Positions 22,377-34,556 of a stretch of 64,000 nt of DNA are shown here, piece by piece. The stretch is from Ptiloglossa arizonensis (taxonomy: Eukaryota; Arthropoda; Insecta; Hymenoptera; Colletidae). Made by a program: the position numbers and the translations under genes. The notes under the pieces were generated by a model. The model had not been told where the DNA came from and did not search any database. It was given only the letters and a program-made list of their open reading frames with translations. The stretch lies in NCBI RefSeq assembly GCF_051014685.1, contig NW_027479398.1, positions 1 to 64,000 of the forward strand, in the 5' to 3' direction. The number at the start of each line of letters is the position of its first letter. Position 1 is the first letter of the stretch.

Positions 22377-25300
22377 AGTAAGAAACGCTTGAGAAACTCA
22401 AAATTTTCGCAGTTCTGATGCTCGAAACGAATAACTAGAACGGCCTAGGGGAAAAGTACGCATACCGTTGTAATCGGGCGAGTTTCTACTTTCCGATGCA
22501 ACAGAAATTTTGCGGATTGGTCAATCCGTTCGCGAGATATGGCAGTTTGGATGTAAGAAACGCTTGAGAAACTCAAAATTTTCGCAGTTCTGATGCTCGA
22601 AACGATTAACTAGAACGGCCTAGGGGAAAAGTACGCATACCGTTGTAATCGGGCGAGTTTCTACTTTCAGATGCAACAGAAATTTTACGGATTGGTCAAT
22701 CCGTTCGCGAGATATGGCAGTTTGGAGGGAAGAAACGCTTGAGAAACTCAAAATTTTCGCAGTTCTGATGCTCGACAAGCATAACTAGAACGGTCTAGGG
22801 GAAAAGTACGCATACCGTTGTAATCGGGCGACTTTCTACTTTCAGATGGATCAGAAATTTTGCGGATTGGTCAATCCGTTCGCGAGATATGGCAGTTTGT
22901 AGGTAAGAAACGCTTGAGAAACTCAACATTTTCGCAGTTCTGATGCTCGAAACGAATAACTAGAACGGCCTAGGGGAAAAGTACGCATACCGTTGTAATC
23001 GGGCGAGTTTCTACTTTCAGATGCAACAGAAATTTTGCGGATTGGTCAATCCGTTCGCGAGATATAGCAGTTTGGAGGTAAGCAACGCTTGAGAAACCCA
23101 AAATTTTCGCAGTTCTCATGCTCGAAACGAATAACTACAACGGCCTACGGGAAAAGTACGCATACCGTTGTAATCGGGCGAGTTTCTACTTTCAGATGCA
23201 ACAGAAATTTTGCGGATTGGTCAATCCGTTCGCGAGATATGGCAGTTTGGAGGTAAGCAACGCTTGAGAAACCCAAAATTTTCGCAGTTCTCATGCTCGA
23301 AACGAATAACTACAACGGCCTACGGGAAAAGTACGCATACCGTTGTAATCGGGCGCGTTTCTACTTTCAGATGCAACAGAAATTTTGCGGATTGGTCAAT
23401 CCGTTCGCGAGATATGGCAGTTTGGAGGTAAGAAACGCTTGAGAAACTCAAAATTTTCGCAGTTCTGATGCTCGACAAGCATAACTAGAACGGTCTAGGG
23501 GAAAAGTAGGCATAGCGTTGTAATCGGGCGAGTTTCTACTTTCAGATGCAACAGAAATTTTGCGGATTGGTCAATCCGTTCGCGAGATATGGCAGTTTGG
23601 AGGTAAGAAACGCTTGAGAAACTCAAAATTTTCGCAGTTCTGATGCTCGACAAGCATAACTAGAACGTTCTAGGGGAAAAGTACGCATACCGTTGTAATC
23701 GGGCGACTTTCTACTTTCAGATGGAACAGAAATTTTGCGGATTGGTCAATCCGTTCGCGAGATATGGCAGTTTGGATGTAAGAAACGGTTGAGAAACTCA
23801 AAATTTTCACAGTTCTGATGCTCGAAACGAATAACCAGAACGGCCTAGGGGAAAAGTACGCATACCGTTGTAATCGGGCGAGTTTCTACTTTCAGATGCA
23901 ACAGATATTTTGCGGTTTGGTCAATCCGTTCGCGAGATATGGCAGTTTGGAAATATGAAACACTTGAGAAACACAAAATTTTCGCAGTTCTGATGCTCGA
24001 AACGAATAACTAGAGCGGCCTAGGGGAAAAGTACGCATACCGTTGTAATCGGGCGAGTTTCTACTTTCAGATGCATCAGAAATTTTGCGGATTGGTCAAT
24101 CCGTTCGCGAGATATGGCAGTTTGTAGGTAAGAAACGCTTGAGAAACTCAACATTTTCGCAGTTCTGATGCTCGAAACGAATAACTAGAACGGCCTAGGG
24201 GAAGAGTAGGCATACCGTTGTAATCGGGCGAGTTTGTACTCTCAGATGCAACAGAAATTTTGCGGATTGGTCAATCCGTTCGCGAGATATGGCAGTTTGG
24301 AGGTAAGCAACGCTTGAGAAACCCAAAATTTTCGCAGTTCTCATGCTCGAAACGAATAACTACAACGGCCTACGGGAAAAGTACGCATACCGTTGTAATC
24401 GGGCGAGTTTCTACTTTCAGATGCAACAGAAATTTTGCGGATTGGTCAATCCGTTCGCGAGATATGGCAGTTTGGAGGTAAGCAACGCTTGAGAAACCCA
24501 AAATTTTCGCAGTTCTCATGCTCGAAACGAATAACTAGAACGGCCTAGGGGAAAAGTACGCATACCGTTGTAATCGGGCGAGTTTCTACTTTCCGATGCA
24601 ACAGAAATTTTGCGGATTGGTCAATCCGTTCGCGAGATATGGCAGTTTGGAGGTAAGAAACGGTCGAGAAACTCAAAATTATCACAGTTCTGATACTCGA
24701 AACGAATAACCAGAACAGCCCAGGGGAAAAGTACGCATACCGTTGTAATCGGGCGAGTTTCTACTTTCAGATGCAACAGAAATTTTGCGGATTGGTCAAT
24801 CCGTTCGCGAGATATGGCAGTTTGGAGGTAAGAAACGCTTGAGAAACTCAAAATTTTCGCAGTTCCGATGCTCGACAAGCATAACTAGAACGGTCTAGGG
24901 GAAAAGTACGCATACCCTTGTAATCGGGCGAATTTCTACTTTCCGATGCAACAGAAATTTTGCGGATTGGTCAATCCGTTCGCGAGATATGGCAGTTTGT
25001 AGGTAAGAAACGCTTGAGAAACTCAACATTTTCGCAGTTCTGATGCTCGAAACGAATAACTAGAACGGCCTAGGGGAAGAGTAGGCATACCGTTGTAATC
25101 GGGCGAGTTTGTACTCTCAGATGCAACAGAAATTTTGCGGATTGGTCAATCCGTTCGCGAGATATGGCAGTTTGGAGGTAAGCAACGCTTGAGAAACCCA
25201 AAATTATCGCAGTTCTCATGCTCGAAACGAATAACTACAACGGCCTACGGGAAAAGTACGCATACCGTTGTAATCGGGCGAGTTTCTACTTTCAGATGCA

Positions 25301-26745
25301 ACAGAAATTTTGCGGATTGGTCAGTCCGTTCGCGAGATATGGCAGTTTGGAGGTAAGCAACGCTTGAGAAACCCAAAATTTTCGCAGTTCTCATGCTCGA
25401 AACGAATAACTAGAACGGCCTAGGGGAAAAGTACGCATACCGTTGTAATCGGGCGAGTTTCTACTTTCCGATGCAACAGAAATTTTGCGGATTGGTCAAT
25501 CCGTTCGCGAGATATGGCAGTTTGTAGGTAAGAAACGCTTGAGAAACTCAACATTTTCGCAGTTCTGATGCTCGAAACGAATAACTAGAACGGCCTAGGG
25601 GAAAAGTAGGCATACCGTTGTAATCGGGCGAGTTTGTACTCTCAGATGCAACAGAAATTTTGCGGATTGGTCAATCCGTTCGCGAGATATAGCAGTTTGG
25701 AGGTAAGCAACGCTTGAGAAACCCAAAATTTTCGCAGTTCTCATGCTCGAAACGAATAACTACAACGGCCTACGGGAAAAGTACGCATACCGTTGTAATC
25801 GGGCGAGTTTCTACTTTCAGATGCAACAGAAATTTTGCGGATTGGTCAATCCGTTCGCGAGATATGGCAGTTTGGAGGTAAGCAACGCTTGAGAAACCCA
25901 AAATTTTCGCAGTTCTCATGCTCGAAACGAATAACTACAACGGCCTACGGGAAAAGTACGCATACCGTTGTAATCGGGCGCGTTTCTACTTTCAGATGCA
26001 ACAGAAATTTTGCGGATTGGTCAATCCGTTCGCGAGATATGGCAGTTTGGAGGTAAGAAACGCTTGAGAAACTCAAAATTTTCGCAGTTCTGATGCTCGA
26101 CAAGCATAACTAGAACGGTCTAGGGGAAAAGTAGGCATAGCGTTGTAATCGGGCGAGTTTCTACTTTCAGATGCAACAGAAATTTTGCGGATTGGTCAAT
26201 CCGTTCGCGAGATATGGCAGTTTGGAGGTAAGAAACGCTTGAGAAACTCAAAATTTTCGCAGTTCTGATGCTCGACAAGCATAACTAGAACGTTCTAGGG
26301 GAAAAGTACGCATACCGTTGTAATCGGGCGACTTTCTACTTTCAGATGGAACAGAAATTTTGCGGATTGGTCAATCCGTTCGCGAGATATGGCAGTTTGG
26401 ATGTAAGAAACGGTTGAGAAACTCAAAATTTTCACAGTTCTGATGCTCGAAACGAATAACCAGAACGGCCTAGGGGAAAAGTACGCATACCGTTGTAATC
26501 GGGCGAGTTTCTACTTTCAGATGCAACAGATATTTTGCGGTTTGGTCAATCCGTTCGCGAGATATGGCAGTTTGGAAATATGAAACACTTGAGAAACACA
26601 AAATTTTCGCAGTTCTGATGCTCGAAACGAATAACTAGAGCGGCCTAGGGGAAAAGTACGCATACCGTTGTAATCGGGCGAGTTTCTACTTTCAGATGCA
26701 TCAGAAATTTTGCGGATTGGTCAATCCGTTCGCGAGATATGGCAG
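22377..26745 (+). repeat. Segment with 15-mer (2625 bp) and 5-mer (875 bp) duplications
   Basis: From about 23035 to 24120 the sequence recurs at 25660-26745 (markers ATAGCAG 23063/25688, GTAGGCATAGCG 23507/26132, ATGGAACAG, GGAAATATGAAACAC). In between, 24121-24660 recurs at 24996-25535 (markers GGGGAAGAGTAGGC and TTTCCGATGC, offset 875). A trimer-derived stretch at 24621-24878 matches 19371-19628, 5250 bp (30 monomers) upstream. Confidence 0.75.
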
Positions 26746-28795
26746 TTTGGAAGTAAGAAACGCTTGAGAAACTCAAAATTTTCGCAGTTCTGATGCTCGA
26801 AACGAATAACTAGAACGGCCTAGGGGAAAAGTACGCATACCGCTGTAATCGGGCGAGTTTCTACTTTCCGATGCAACAGAAATTTTGCGGATTGGTCAAT
26901 CCGTTCGCGAGATATGGCAGTTTGTAGGTAAGAAACGCTTGAGAAACTCAACATTTTCGCAGTTCTGATGCTCGAAACGAATAACTAGAACGGCCTAGGG
27001 GAAAAGTAGGCATACCGTTGTAATCGGGCGAGCTTGTACTCTCAGATGCAACAGAAATTTTGCGGATTGGTCAATCCGTTCGCGAGATATGGCAGTTTGG
27101 AGGTAAGCAACGCTTGAGAAACCCAAAATTTTCGCAGTTCTCATGCTCGAAACGAATAACTACAATGGCCTACGGGAAAAGTACGCATACCGTTGTAATC
27201 GGGCGAGTTTCTACTTTCAGATGCAACAGAAATTTTGCGGATTGGTGAATCCGTTCGCGAGATATGGAAGTTTGGAGGTAAGCAACGCTTGAGAAACCCA
27301 AAATTTTCGCAGTTCTCATGCTCGAAACGAATAACTACAACGGCCTACGGGAAAAGTACGCATACCGTTGTAATCGGGCGCGTTTCTACTTTCAGATGCA
27401 ACAGAAATTTTGCGGATTGGTCAATCCGTTCGCGAGATATGGCAGTTTGGAGGTAAGAAACGCTTGAGAAACTCAAAATTTTCGCAGTTCTGATGCTCGA
27501 CAAGCATAACTAGAACGTTCTAGGGGAAAAGTACGCATACCGTTGTAATCGGGCGACTTTCTACTTTCAGATGCAACAGAAATTTTGCGGATTGGTCAAT
27601 CCGTTCGCGAGATATGGCAGTTTGGAGGTAAGAAACGCTTGAGAAACTCAAAATTTTCGCAGTTCTGATGCTCGACAAGCATAACTAGAACGGTCTAGTG
27701 GAAAAGTACGCATACCGTTGTAATCGGGCGAATTTCTACTTTCAGATGCAACAGAAATTTTGCGGATTGTTCAATCCGTTCGCGAGATATGGCAGTTTGT
27801 AGGTAAGAAACGCTTGAGAAACTCAACATTTTCGCAGTTCTGATGCTCGAAACGAATAACTAGAACGGCCTAGGGGAAAAGTAGGCATAGCGTTGTAATC
27901 GGGCGAGTTTCTACTTTCAGATGCAACAGAAATTTTGCGGATTGGTCAATCCGTTCGCGAGATATGGCAGTTTGGAGGTAAGAAACGCTTGAGAAACTCA
28001 AAATTTTCGCAGTTCTGATGCTCGACAAGCATAACTAGAACGTTCTAGGGGAAAAGTACGCATACCGTTATAATCGGCCGACTTTCTACTTTCAGATGGA
28101 ACAGAAATTTTGCGGATTGGTCAATCCGTTCGCGAGATATGGCAGTTTGGAGGTAAGAAACGGTTGAGAAACTCAAAATTTTCACAGTTCTGATGCTCGA
28201 AACGAATAACCAGAACGGCCTAGGGGAAAAGTACGCATACCGTTGTAATCGGGCGAGTTTCTACTTTCAGATGCAACAGAAATTTTGCGGTTTGGTCAAT
28301 CCGTTCGCGAGATATGGCAGTTTGGAAATATGAAACACTTGAGAAACACAAAATTTTCGCAGTTCTGATGCTCGAAACGAATAACTAGAGCGGCCTAGGG
28401 GAAAAGTACGCATACCGTTGTAATCGGGCGAGTTTCTACTTTCAGATGCATCAGAAATTTTGCGGATTGGTCAATCCGTTCGCGAGATATGGCAGTTTGG
28501 AAGTAAGAAACGCTTGAGAAACTCAAAATTTTTGCAGTTCTGATGCTCGAAACGATTAACTAGAACGGCCTAGGGGAAAAGTACGCATACCGTTGTAATC
28601 GGGCGAGTTTCTACTTTCAGATGCAACAGAAATTTTGCGGATTGGTCAATCCGTTCGCGAGATATGGCAGTTTGGAAGTAAGAAACGCTTGAGAAACTCA
28701 AAATTTTCGCAGTTCTGATGCTCGAAACGAATAACTAGAACGGCCTAGGGGAAAAGTACGCATACCGTTGTAATCGGGCGAGTTTCTACTTTCAG
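26746..28795 (+). repeat. Older, rearranged version of the 22-mer HOR
   Basis: The pair of GCAACGC/TACAACGG monomers at 27060-27456 corresponds to 30910-31306 and 34760-35156 at offsets of 3850. The GTCTAGTGG marker at 27694 corresponds to 32244 at 4550, so the later copies contain four extra monomers (about 31300-32000). CGGCCGAC, a change in the last block of the CENP-B-like motif, is shared near 28076, 32626 and 36476. Confidence 0.7.
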
Positions 28796-29845
28796 ATGCA
28801 ACAGAAATTTTGCGGATTGGTCAATCCGTTCGCGAGATATGGCAGTTTGTAGGTAAGAAACGCTTGAGAAACTCAACATTTTCGCAGTTCTGATGCTCGA
28901 AACGAATAACTAGAACGGACTAGGGGAAAAGTACGCATACCGTTGTAATCGGGCGACTTTCTACTTTCAGATGCAACAGAAACTTTGCGGATTGGTCAAT
29001 CCGTTCGCGAGATATGGCAGTTTGGAAGTAAGAAACGCTTGAGAAACTCAAAATTTTCGCAGTTCTGATGCTCGAAACGATTAACTAGAACGTCCTAGGG
29101 GAAAAGTACGCATACCGTTGTAATCGGGCGAGTTTCTACTTTCAGATGCAACAAAAATTTTGCGGATTGGTCATTCCGTTCGCGAGATATGGCAGTTTGG
29201 AAGTAAGAAACGCTTGAGAAACTCAAAATTTTCGCAGTTCTGATGCTCGAAACGAATAACTAGAACGGCCTAGGGGAAAAGTAGGCATACCGTTGCAATC
29301 GGGCGAGTTTGTACTCTCAGATGCAACAGAAATTTTGCGGATTGGTCAATCCGATCGCGAGATATGGCAGTTTGGAGGAAAGAAACGCTTGAGAAACTCA
29401 AAATTTTCGCAGTTCTGATGCTCGAAACGAATAACTAGAACGGACTCGGGGAAAAGTACGCATACCGTTGTAATCGGGCGACTTTCTACTTTCAGATGCA
29501 ACAGAAATTTTGCGGATTGGTCAATCCGTTCGCGAGATATGGCAGTTTGGAAGTAAGAAACGCTTGAGAAACTCAAAATTTTCGCAGTTCTGATGCTCGA
29601 AACGATTAACTAGAACGGCCTAGGGGAAAAGTACGCATACCGTTGTAATCGGGCGAGTTTCTACTTTCAGATGCAACAAAAATTTTGCGGATTGGTCAAT
29701 CCGTTCGCGAGATATGGCAGTTTGGAAGTAAGAAACGCTTGAGAAACTCAAAATTTTCGCAGTTCTGATGCTCGAAACGAATAACTAGAACGGCCTAGGG
29801 GAAAAGTACGCATACCGTTGTAATCGGGCGAGCTTCTACTTTCCG
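28796..29845 (+). repeat. 6-mer HOR, copy 1 (1050 bp)
   Basis: Markers shared at offset 1050: CAGAAACTTTGCGG (28977/30027), GGACTCGGGG (29441/30491), CCGATCGCGAG (29350/30400, creating CGATCG) and GGAGGAAAG, which destroys the donor-like GT. Confidence 0.8.
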
Positions 29846-30858
29846 ATGCAACAGAAATTTTGCGGATTGGTCAATCCGTTCGCGAGATATGGCAGTTTGT
29901 AGGTAAGAAACGCTTGACAAACTCAACATTTTCGCAGTTCTGATGCTCGAAACGAATAACTAGAACGGACTAGGGGAAAAGTACGCATACCGTTGTAATC
30001 GGGCGACTTTCTACTTTCAGACGCAACAGAAACTTTGCGGATTGGTCAATCCGTTCGCGAGATATGGCAGTTTGGAAGTAAGAAACGCTTGAGAAACTCA
30101 AAATTTTCGCAGTTCTGATGCTCGAAACGATTAACTAGAACGGCCTAGGGGAAAAGTACGCATACCGTTGTAATCAGGCGAGTTTCTACTTTCAGATGCA
30201 ACAAAAATTTTGCGGATTGGTCAATCCGTTCGCGAGATATGGCAGTTTGGAAGTAAGAAACGCTTGAGAAACTCAAAATTTTCGCAGTTCTGATGCTCGA
30301 AACGAATAACTAGAACGGCCTAGGGGAAAAGTAGGCATACCGTTGCAATCGGGCGAGTTTGTACTCTCAGATGCAACAGAAATTTTGCGGATTGGTCAAT
30401 CCGATCGCGAGATATGGCAGTTTGGAGGAAAGAAACGCTTGAGAAACTCAAAATTTTCGCAGTTCTGATGCTCGAAACGAATAACTAGAACGGACTCGGG
30501 GAAAAGAACGCATACCGTTGTAATCGGGCGACTATCTACTTTCAGATGCAACAGAAATTTTGCGGATTGGTCAATCCGTTCGCGAGATATGGCAGTTTGG
30601 AAGTAAGAAACGCTTGAGAAACTCAAAATTTTCGCAGTTCTGATGCTCGAAACGATTAACTAGAACGGCCTAGGGGAAAAGTACGCATACCGTTGTAATC
30701 GGGCGAGTTTCTACTTTCAGATGCAACAAAAATTTTGCGGATTGGTCAATCCGTTCGCGAGATATGGCAGTTTGGAAGTAAGAAACGCTTGAGAAACTCA
30801 AAATTTTCGCAGTTCTGATGCTCGAAACGAATAACTAGAACGGCCTAGGGGAAAAGTA
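29846..30858 (+). repeat. 6-mer HOR, copy 2
   Basis: It differs from copy 1 by roughly eight changes, including TTGACAAACTC (29927), CAGACGCAAC (30020), TAATCAGGCG (30176), AAAGAACGC (30507) and GACTATCTAC (30533). The match ends where GTAGGC (30859) replaces GTACGC. Confidence 0.8.
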
Positions 30859-33800
30859 GGCATACCGTTGTAATCGGGCGAGTTTGTACTCTCAGATGCA
30901 ACAGAAATTTTGCGGATTGGTCAATCCGTTCGCGAGATATGGCAGTTTGGAGGTAAGCAACGCTTGAGAAACCCAAAATTTTCGCAGTTCTCATGCTCGA
31001 AACGAATAACTACAACGGCCTACGGGAAAAGTACGCATACCGTTGTAATCGGGCGAGTTTCTACTTTCAGATGCAACAGAAATTTTGCGGATTGGTGAAT
31101 CCGTTCGTGAGATATGGCAGTTTGGAGGTAAGCAACGCTTGAGAAACCCAAAATTTTCGCAGTTCTCATGCTCGAAACGAATAACTACAACGGCCTACGG
31201 GAAAAGTACGCATACCGTTGTAATCGGGCGCGTTTCTACTTTCAGATGCAACAGAAATTTTGCGGATTGGTCAATCCGTTCGCGAGATATGGCAGTTTGG
31301 AGGTAAGAAACGCTTGAGAAACTCAAAATTTTCGCAGTTCTGATGCTCGACAAGCATAACTAGAACGTTCTAGGGGAAAAGTACGCATACCGTTGTAATC
31401 GGGCGACTTTCTACTTTCAGATGGAACAGAAATTTTGCGGATTGGTCAATCCGTTCGCGAGATATGGCAGTTTGGAGGTAAGAAACGGTTGAGAAACTCA
31501 AAATTTTCACAGTTCTGATGCTCGAAACGAATAACCAGAACGGCCTAGGGGAAAAGTACGCATACCGTTGTAATCGTGCGAGTTTCTACTTTCAGATGCA
31601 ACAGAAATTTTGCGGTTTGGTCAATCCGTTCGCGAGATATGGCAGTTTGGAAATATGAAACACTTGAGAAACACAAAATTTTCGCAGTTCTGATGCTCGA
31701 AACGAATAACTAGAGCGGCCTAGGGGAAAAGTACGCATACCGTTGTAATCGGGCGAGTTTCTACTTTCAGATGCATCAGAAATTTTGCGGATTGGTCAAT
31801 CCGTTCGCGAGATATGGCAGTTTGGAAGTAAGAAACGCTTGAGAAACTCAAAATTTTTGCAGTTCTGATGCTCGAAACGATTAACTAGAACGGCCTAGGG
31901 GAAAAGTACGCATACCTTTGTAATCGGGCGCGTTTCTACTTTCAGATGCAACAGAAATTTTGCGGATTGGTCAATCCGTTCGCGAGATATGGCAGTTTGG
32001 AGGTAAGAAACGCTTGAGAAACTCAAAATTTTCGCAGTTCTGATGCTCGACAAGCATAACTAGAACGTTCTAGGGGAAAAGTACGCATACCGTTGTAATC
32101 GGGCGACTTTCTACTTTCAGATGCAACAGAAATTTTGCGGATTGGTCAATCCGTTCGCGAGATATGGCAGTTTGGAGGTAAGAAACGCTTGAGAAACTCA
32201 AAATTTTCGCAGTTCTGATGCTCGACAAGCATAACTAGAACGGTCTAGTGGAAAAGTACGCATACCGTTGTAATCGGGCGAATTTCTACTTTCAGATGCA
32301 ACAGAAATTTTGCGGATTGTTCAATCCGTTCGCGAGATATGGCAGTTTGTAGGTAAGAAACGCTTGAGAAACTCAACATTTTCGCAGTTCTGATGCTCGA
32401 AACGAATAACTAGAACGGCCTAGGGGAAAAGTAGGCATAGCGTTGTAATCGGGCGAGTTTCTACTTTCAGATGCAACAGAAATTTTGCGGATTGGTCAAT
32501 CCGTTCGCGAGATATGGCAGTTTGGAGGTAAGAAACGCTTGAGAAACTCAAAATTTTCGCAGTTCTGATGCTCGACAAGCATAACTAGAACGTTCTCGGG
32601 GAAAAGTACGCATACCGTTGTAATCGGCCGACTTTCTACTTTCAGATGGAACAGAAATTTTGCGGATTGGTCAATCCGTTCGCGAGATATGGCAGTTTGG
32701 AGGTAAGAAACGGTTGAGAAACTCAAAATTTTCACAGTTCTGATGCTCGAAACGAATAACCAGAACGGCCTAGGGGAAAAGTACGCATACCGTTGTAATC
32801 GGGCGAGTTTCTACTTTCAGATGCAACAGAAATTTTGCGGTTTGGTCAATCCGTTCGCGAGATATGGCAGTTTGGAAATATGAAACACTTGAGAAACACA
32901 AAATTTTCGCAGTTCTGATGCTCGAAACGAATAACTAGAGCGGCCTAGGGGAAAAGTACGCATACCGTTGTAATCGGGCGAGTTTCTACTTTCAGATGCA
33001 TCAGAAATTTTGCGGATTGGTCAATCCGTTCGCGAGATATGGCAGTTTGGAAGTAAGAAACGCTTGAGAAACTCAAAATTTTTGCAGTTCTGATGCTCGA
33101 AACGATTAACTAGAACGGCCTAGGGGAAAAGTACGCATACCGTTGTAATCGGGCGAGTTTCTACTTTCAGATGCAACAGAAATTTTGCGGATTGGTCAAT
33201 CCGTTCGCGAGATATGGCAGTTTGGAGGTAAGAAACGCTTGAGAAACTCAAAATTTTCGCAGTTCTGATGCTCGAAACGAATAACTAGAACGGCCTAGGG
33301 GAAAAGTACGCATACCGTTGTAATCGGGCGAGTTTCTACTTTCAGATGCAACAGAAATTTTGCGGATTAGTCAATCCGTTCGCGAGATATGGCAGTTTGG
33401 AGGTAAGAAACGCTTGAGAAACTCAAAATTTTCGCAGTTCTGATGCTCGAAACGAATAACTAGAACGGACTAGGGGAAAAGTACGCATACCGTTGTAATC
33501 GGGCGAGTTTCTACTTCCAGATGCAACAGAAATTTTGCGGATTGGTCAATCCGTTCGCGAGATATGGCAGTTTGGAGGTAAGAAACGCTTGAGAAACTCA
33601 AAATTTTCGCAGTTCTGATGCTCGAAACGAATAACTAGAACGGCCTAGGGGAAAAGTACGCATACCGTTGTAATCGGGCGAGTTTCTACTTTCAGAGGCA
33701 ACAGAAATTTTGCGGATTAGTCAATCCGTTCGCGAGATATGGCAGTTTGGAGGTAAGAAACGCTTGAGAATCTCAAAATTTTCGCAGTTCTGATGCTCGA

Positions 33801-34556
33801 CAAGCATAACTAGAACGGTCTAGGGGAAAAGTACGCATACCGTTGTAATCGGGCGACTTTCTACTTTCAGATGCAATAAAAATTTTGCGGATTGGTCAAT
33901 CTGTTCGCGAGATATGGCAGTTTGGAGGTAAGAAACGCTTGAGAAACCCAAAATTTTCGCAGTTCTGATGCTCGAAACGAATAAGTAGAACGGCCTAGGG
34001 GAAAATTACGCATACCGTTGTAATCGGGCGAGTTTCTACTTTCAGATGCAACAGAAATTTTGCGGATTAGTCAATCCGTTCGCGAGATATGGCAGTTTGG
34101 AGGTAAGAAACGCTTGAGAAACTCAAAATTTTCGCAGTTCTGATGCTCGAAACGATTAACTAGAACGGCCTAGGGGAAAAGTAGGCATACCGTTGTAATC
34201 GGGCGAGTTTGTACTCTCAGATGCAACAGAAATTTTGCGGATTGGTCAATCCGTTCGCGAGATATGGCAGTTTGGAGGTAAGCAACGCTTGAGAAACCCA
34301 AAATTTTCGCAGTTCTCATGCTCGAAACGAATAACTACAACGGCCTACGGGAAAAGTACGCATACCGTTGTAATCGGGCGAGTTTCTACTTTCAGATGCA
34401 ACAGAAATTTTGCGGATTGGTGAATCCGTTCGTGAGATATGGCAGTTTGGAGGTAAGCAACGCTTGAGAAACCCAAAATTTTCGCAGTTCTCATGCTCGA
34501 AACGAATAACTACAACGGCCTACGGGAAAAGTACGCATACCGTTGTAATCGGGCGC
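30707..34556 (+). repeat. 22-mer HOR, copy 1 (3850 bp)
   Basis: Twenty-two monomers recur at an exact offset of 3850: CATACCTTTG (31911/35761), CGTGCGAG (31576/35426), CTACTTCCAG (33511/37361), TCAGAGGCAAC (33692/37542), GAGAATCTC (33766/37616) and GCAATAAAAA (33867/37717). It is the longest simple HOR unit in the window. Confidence 0.85.
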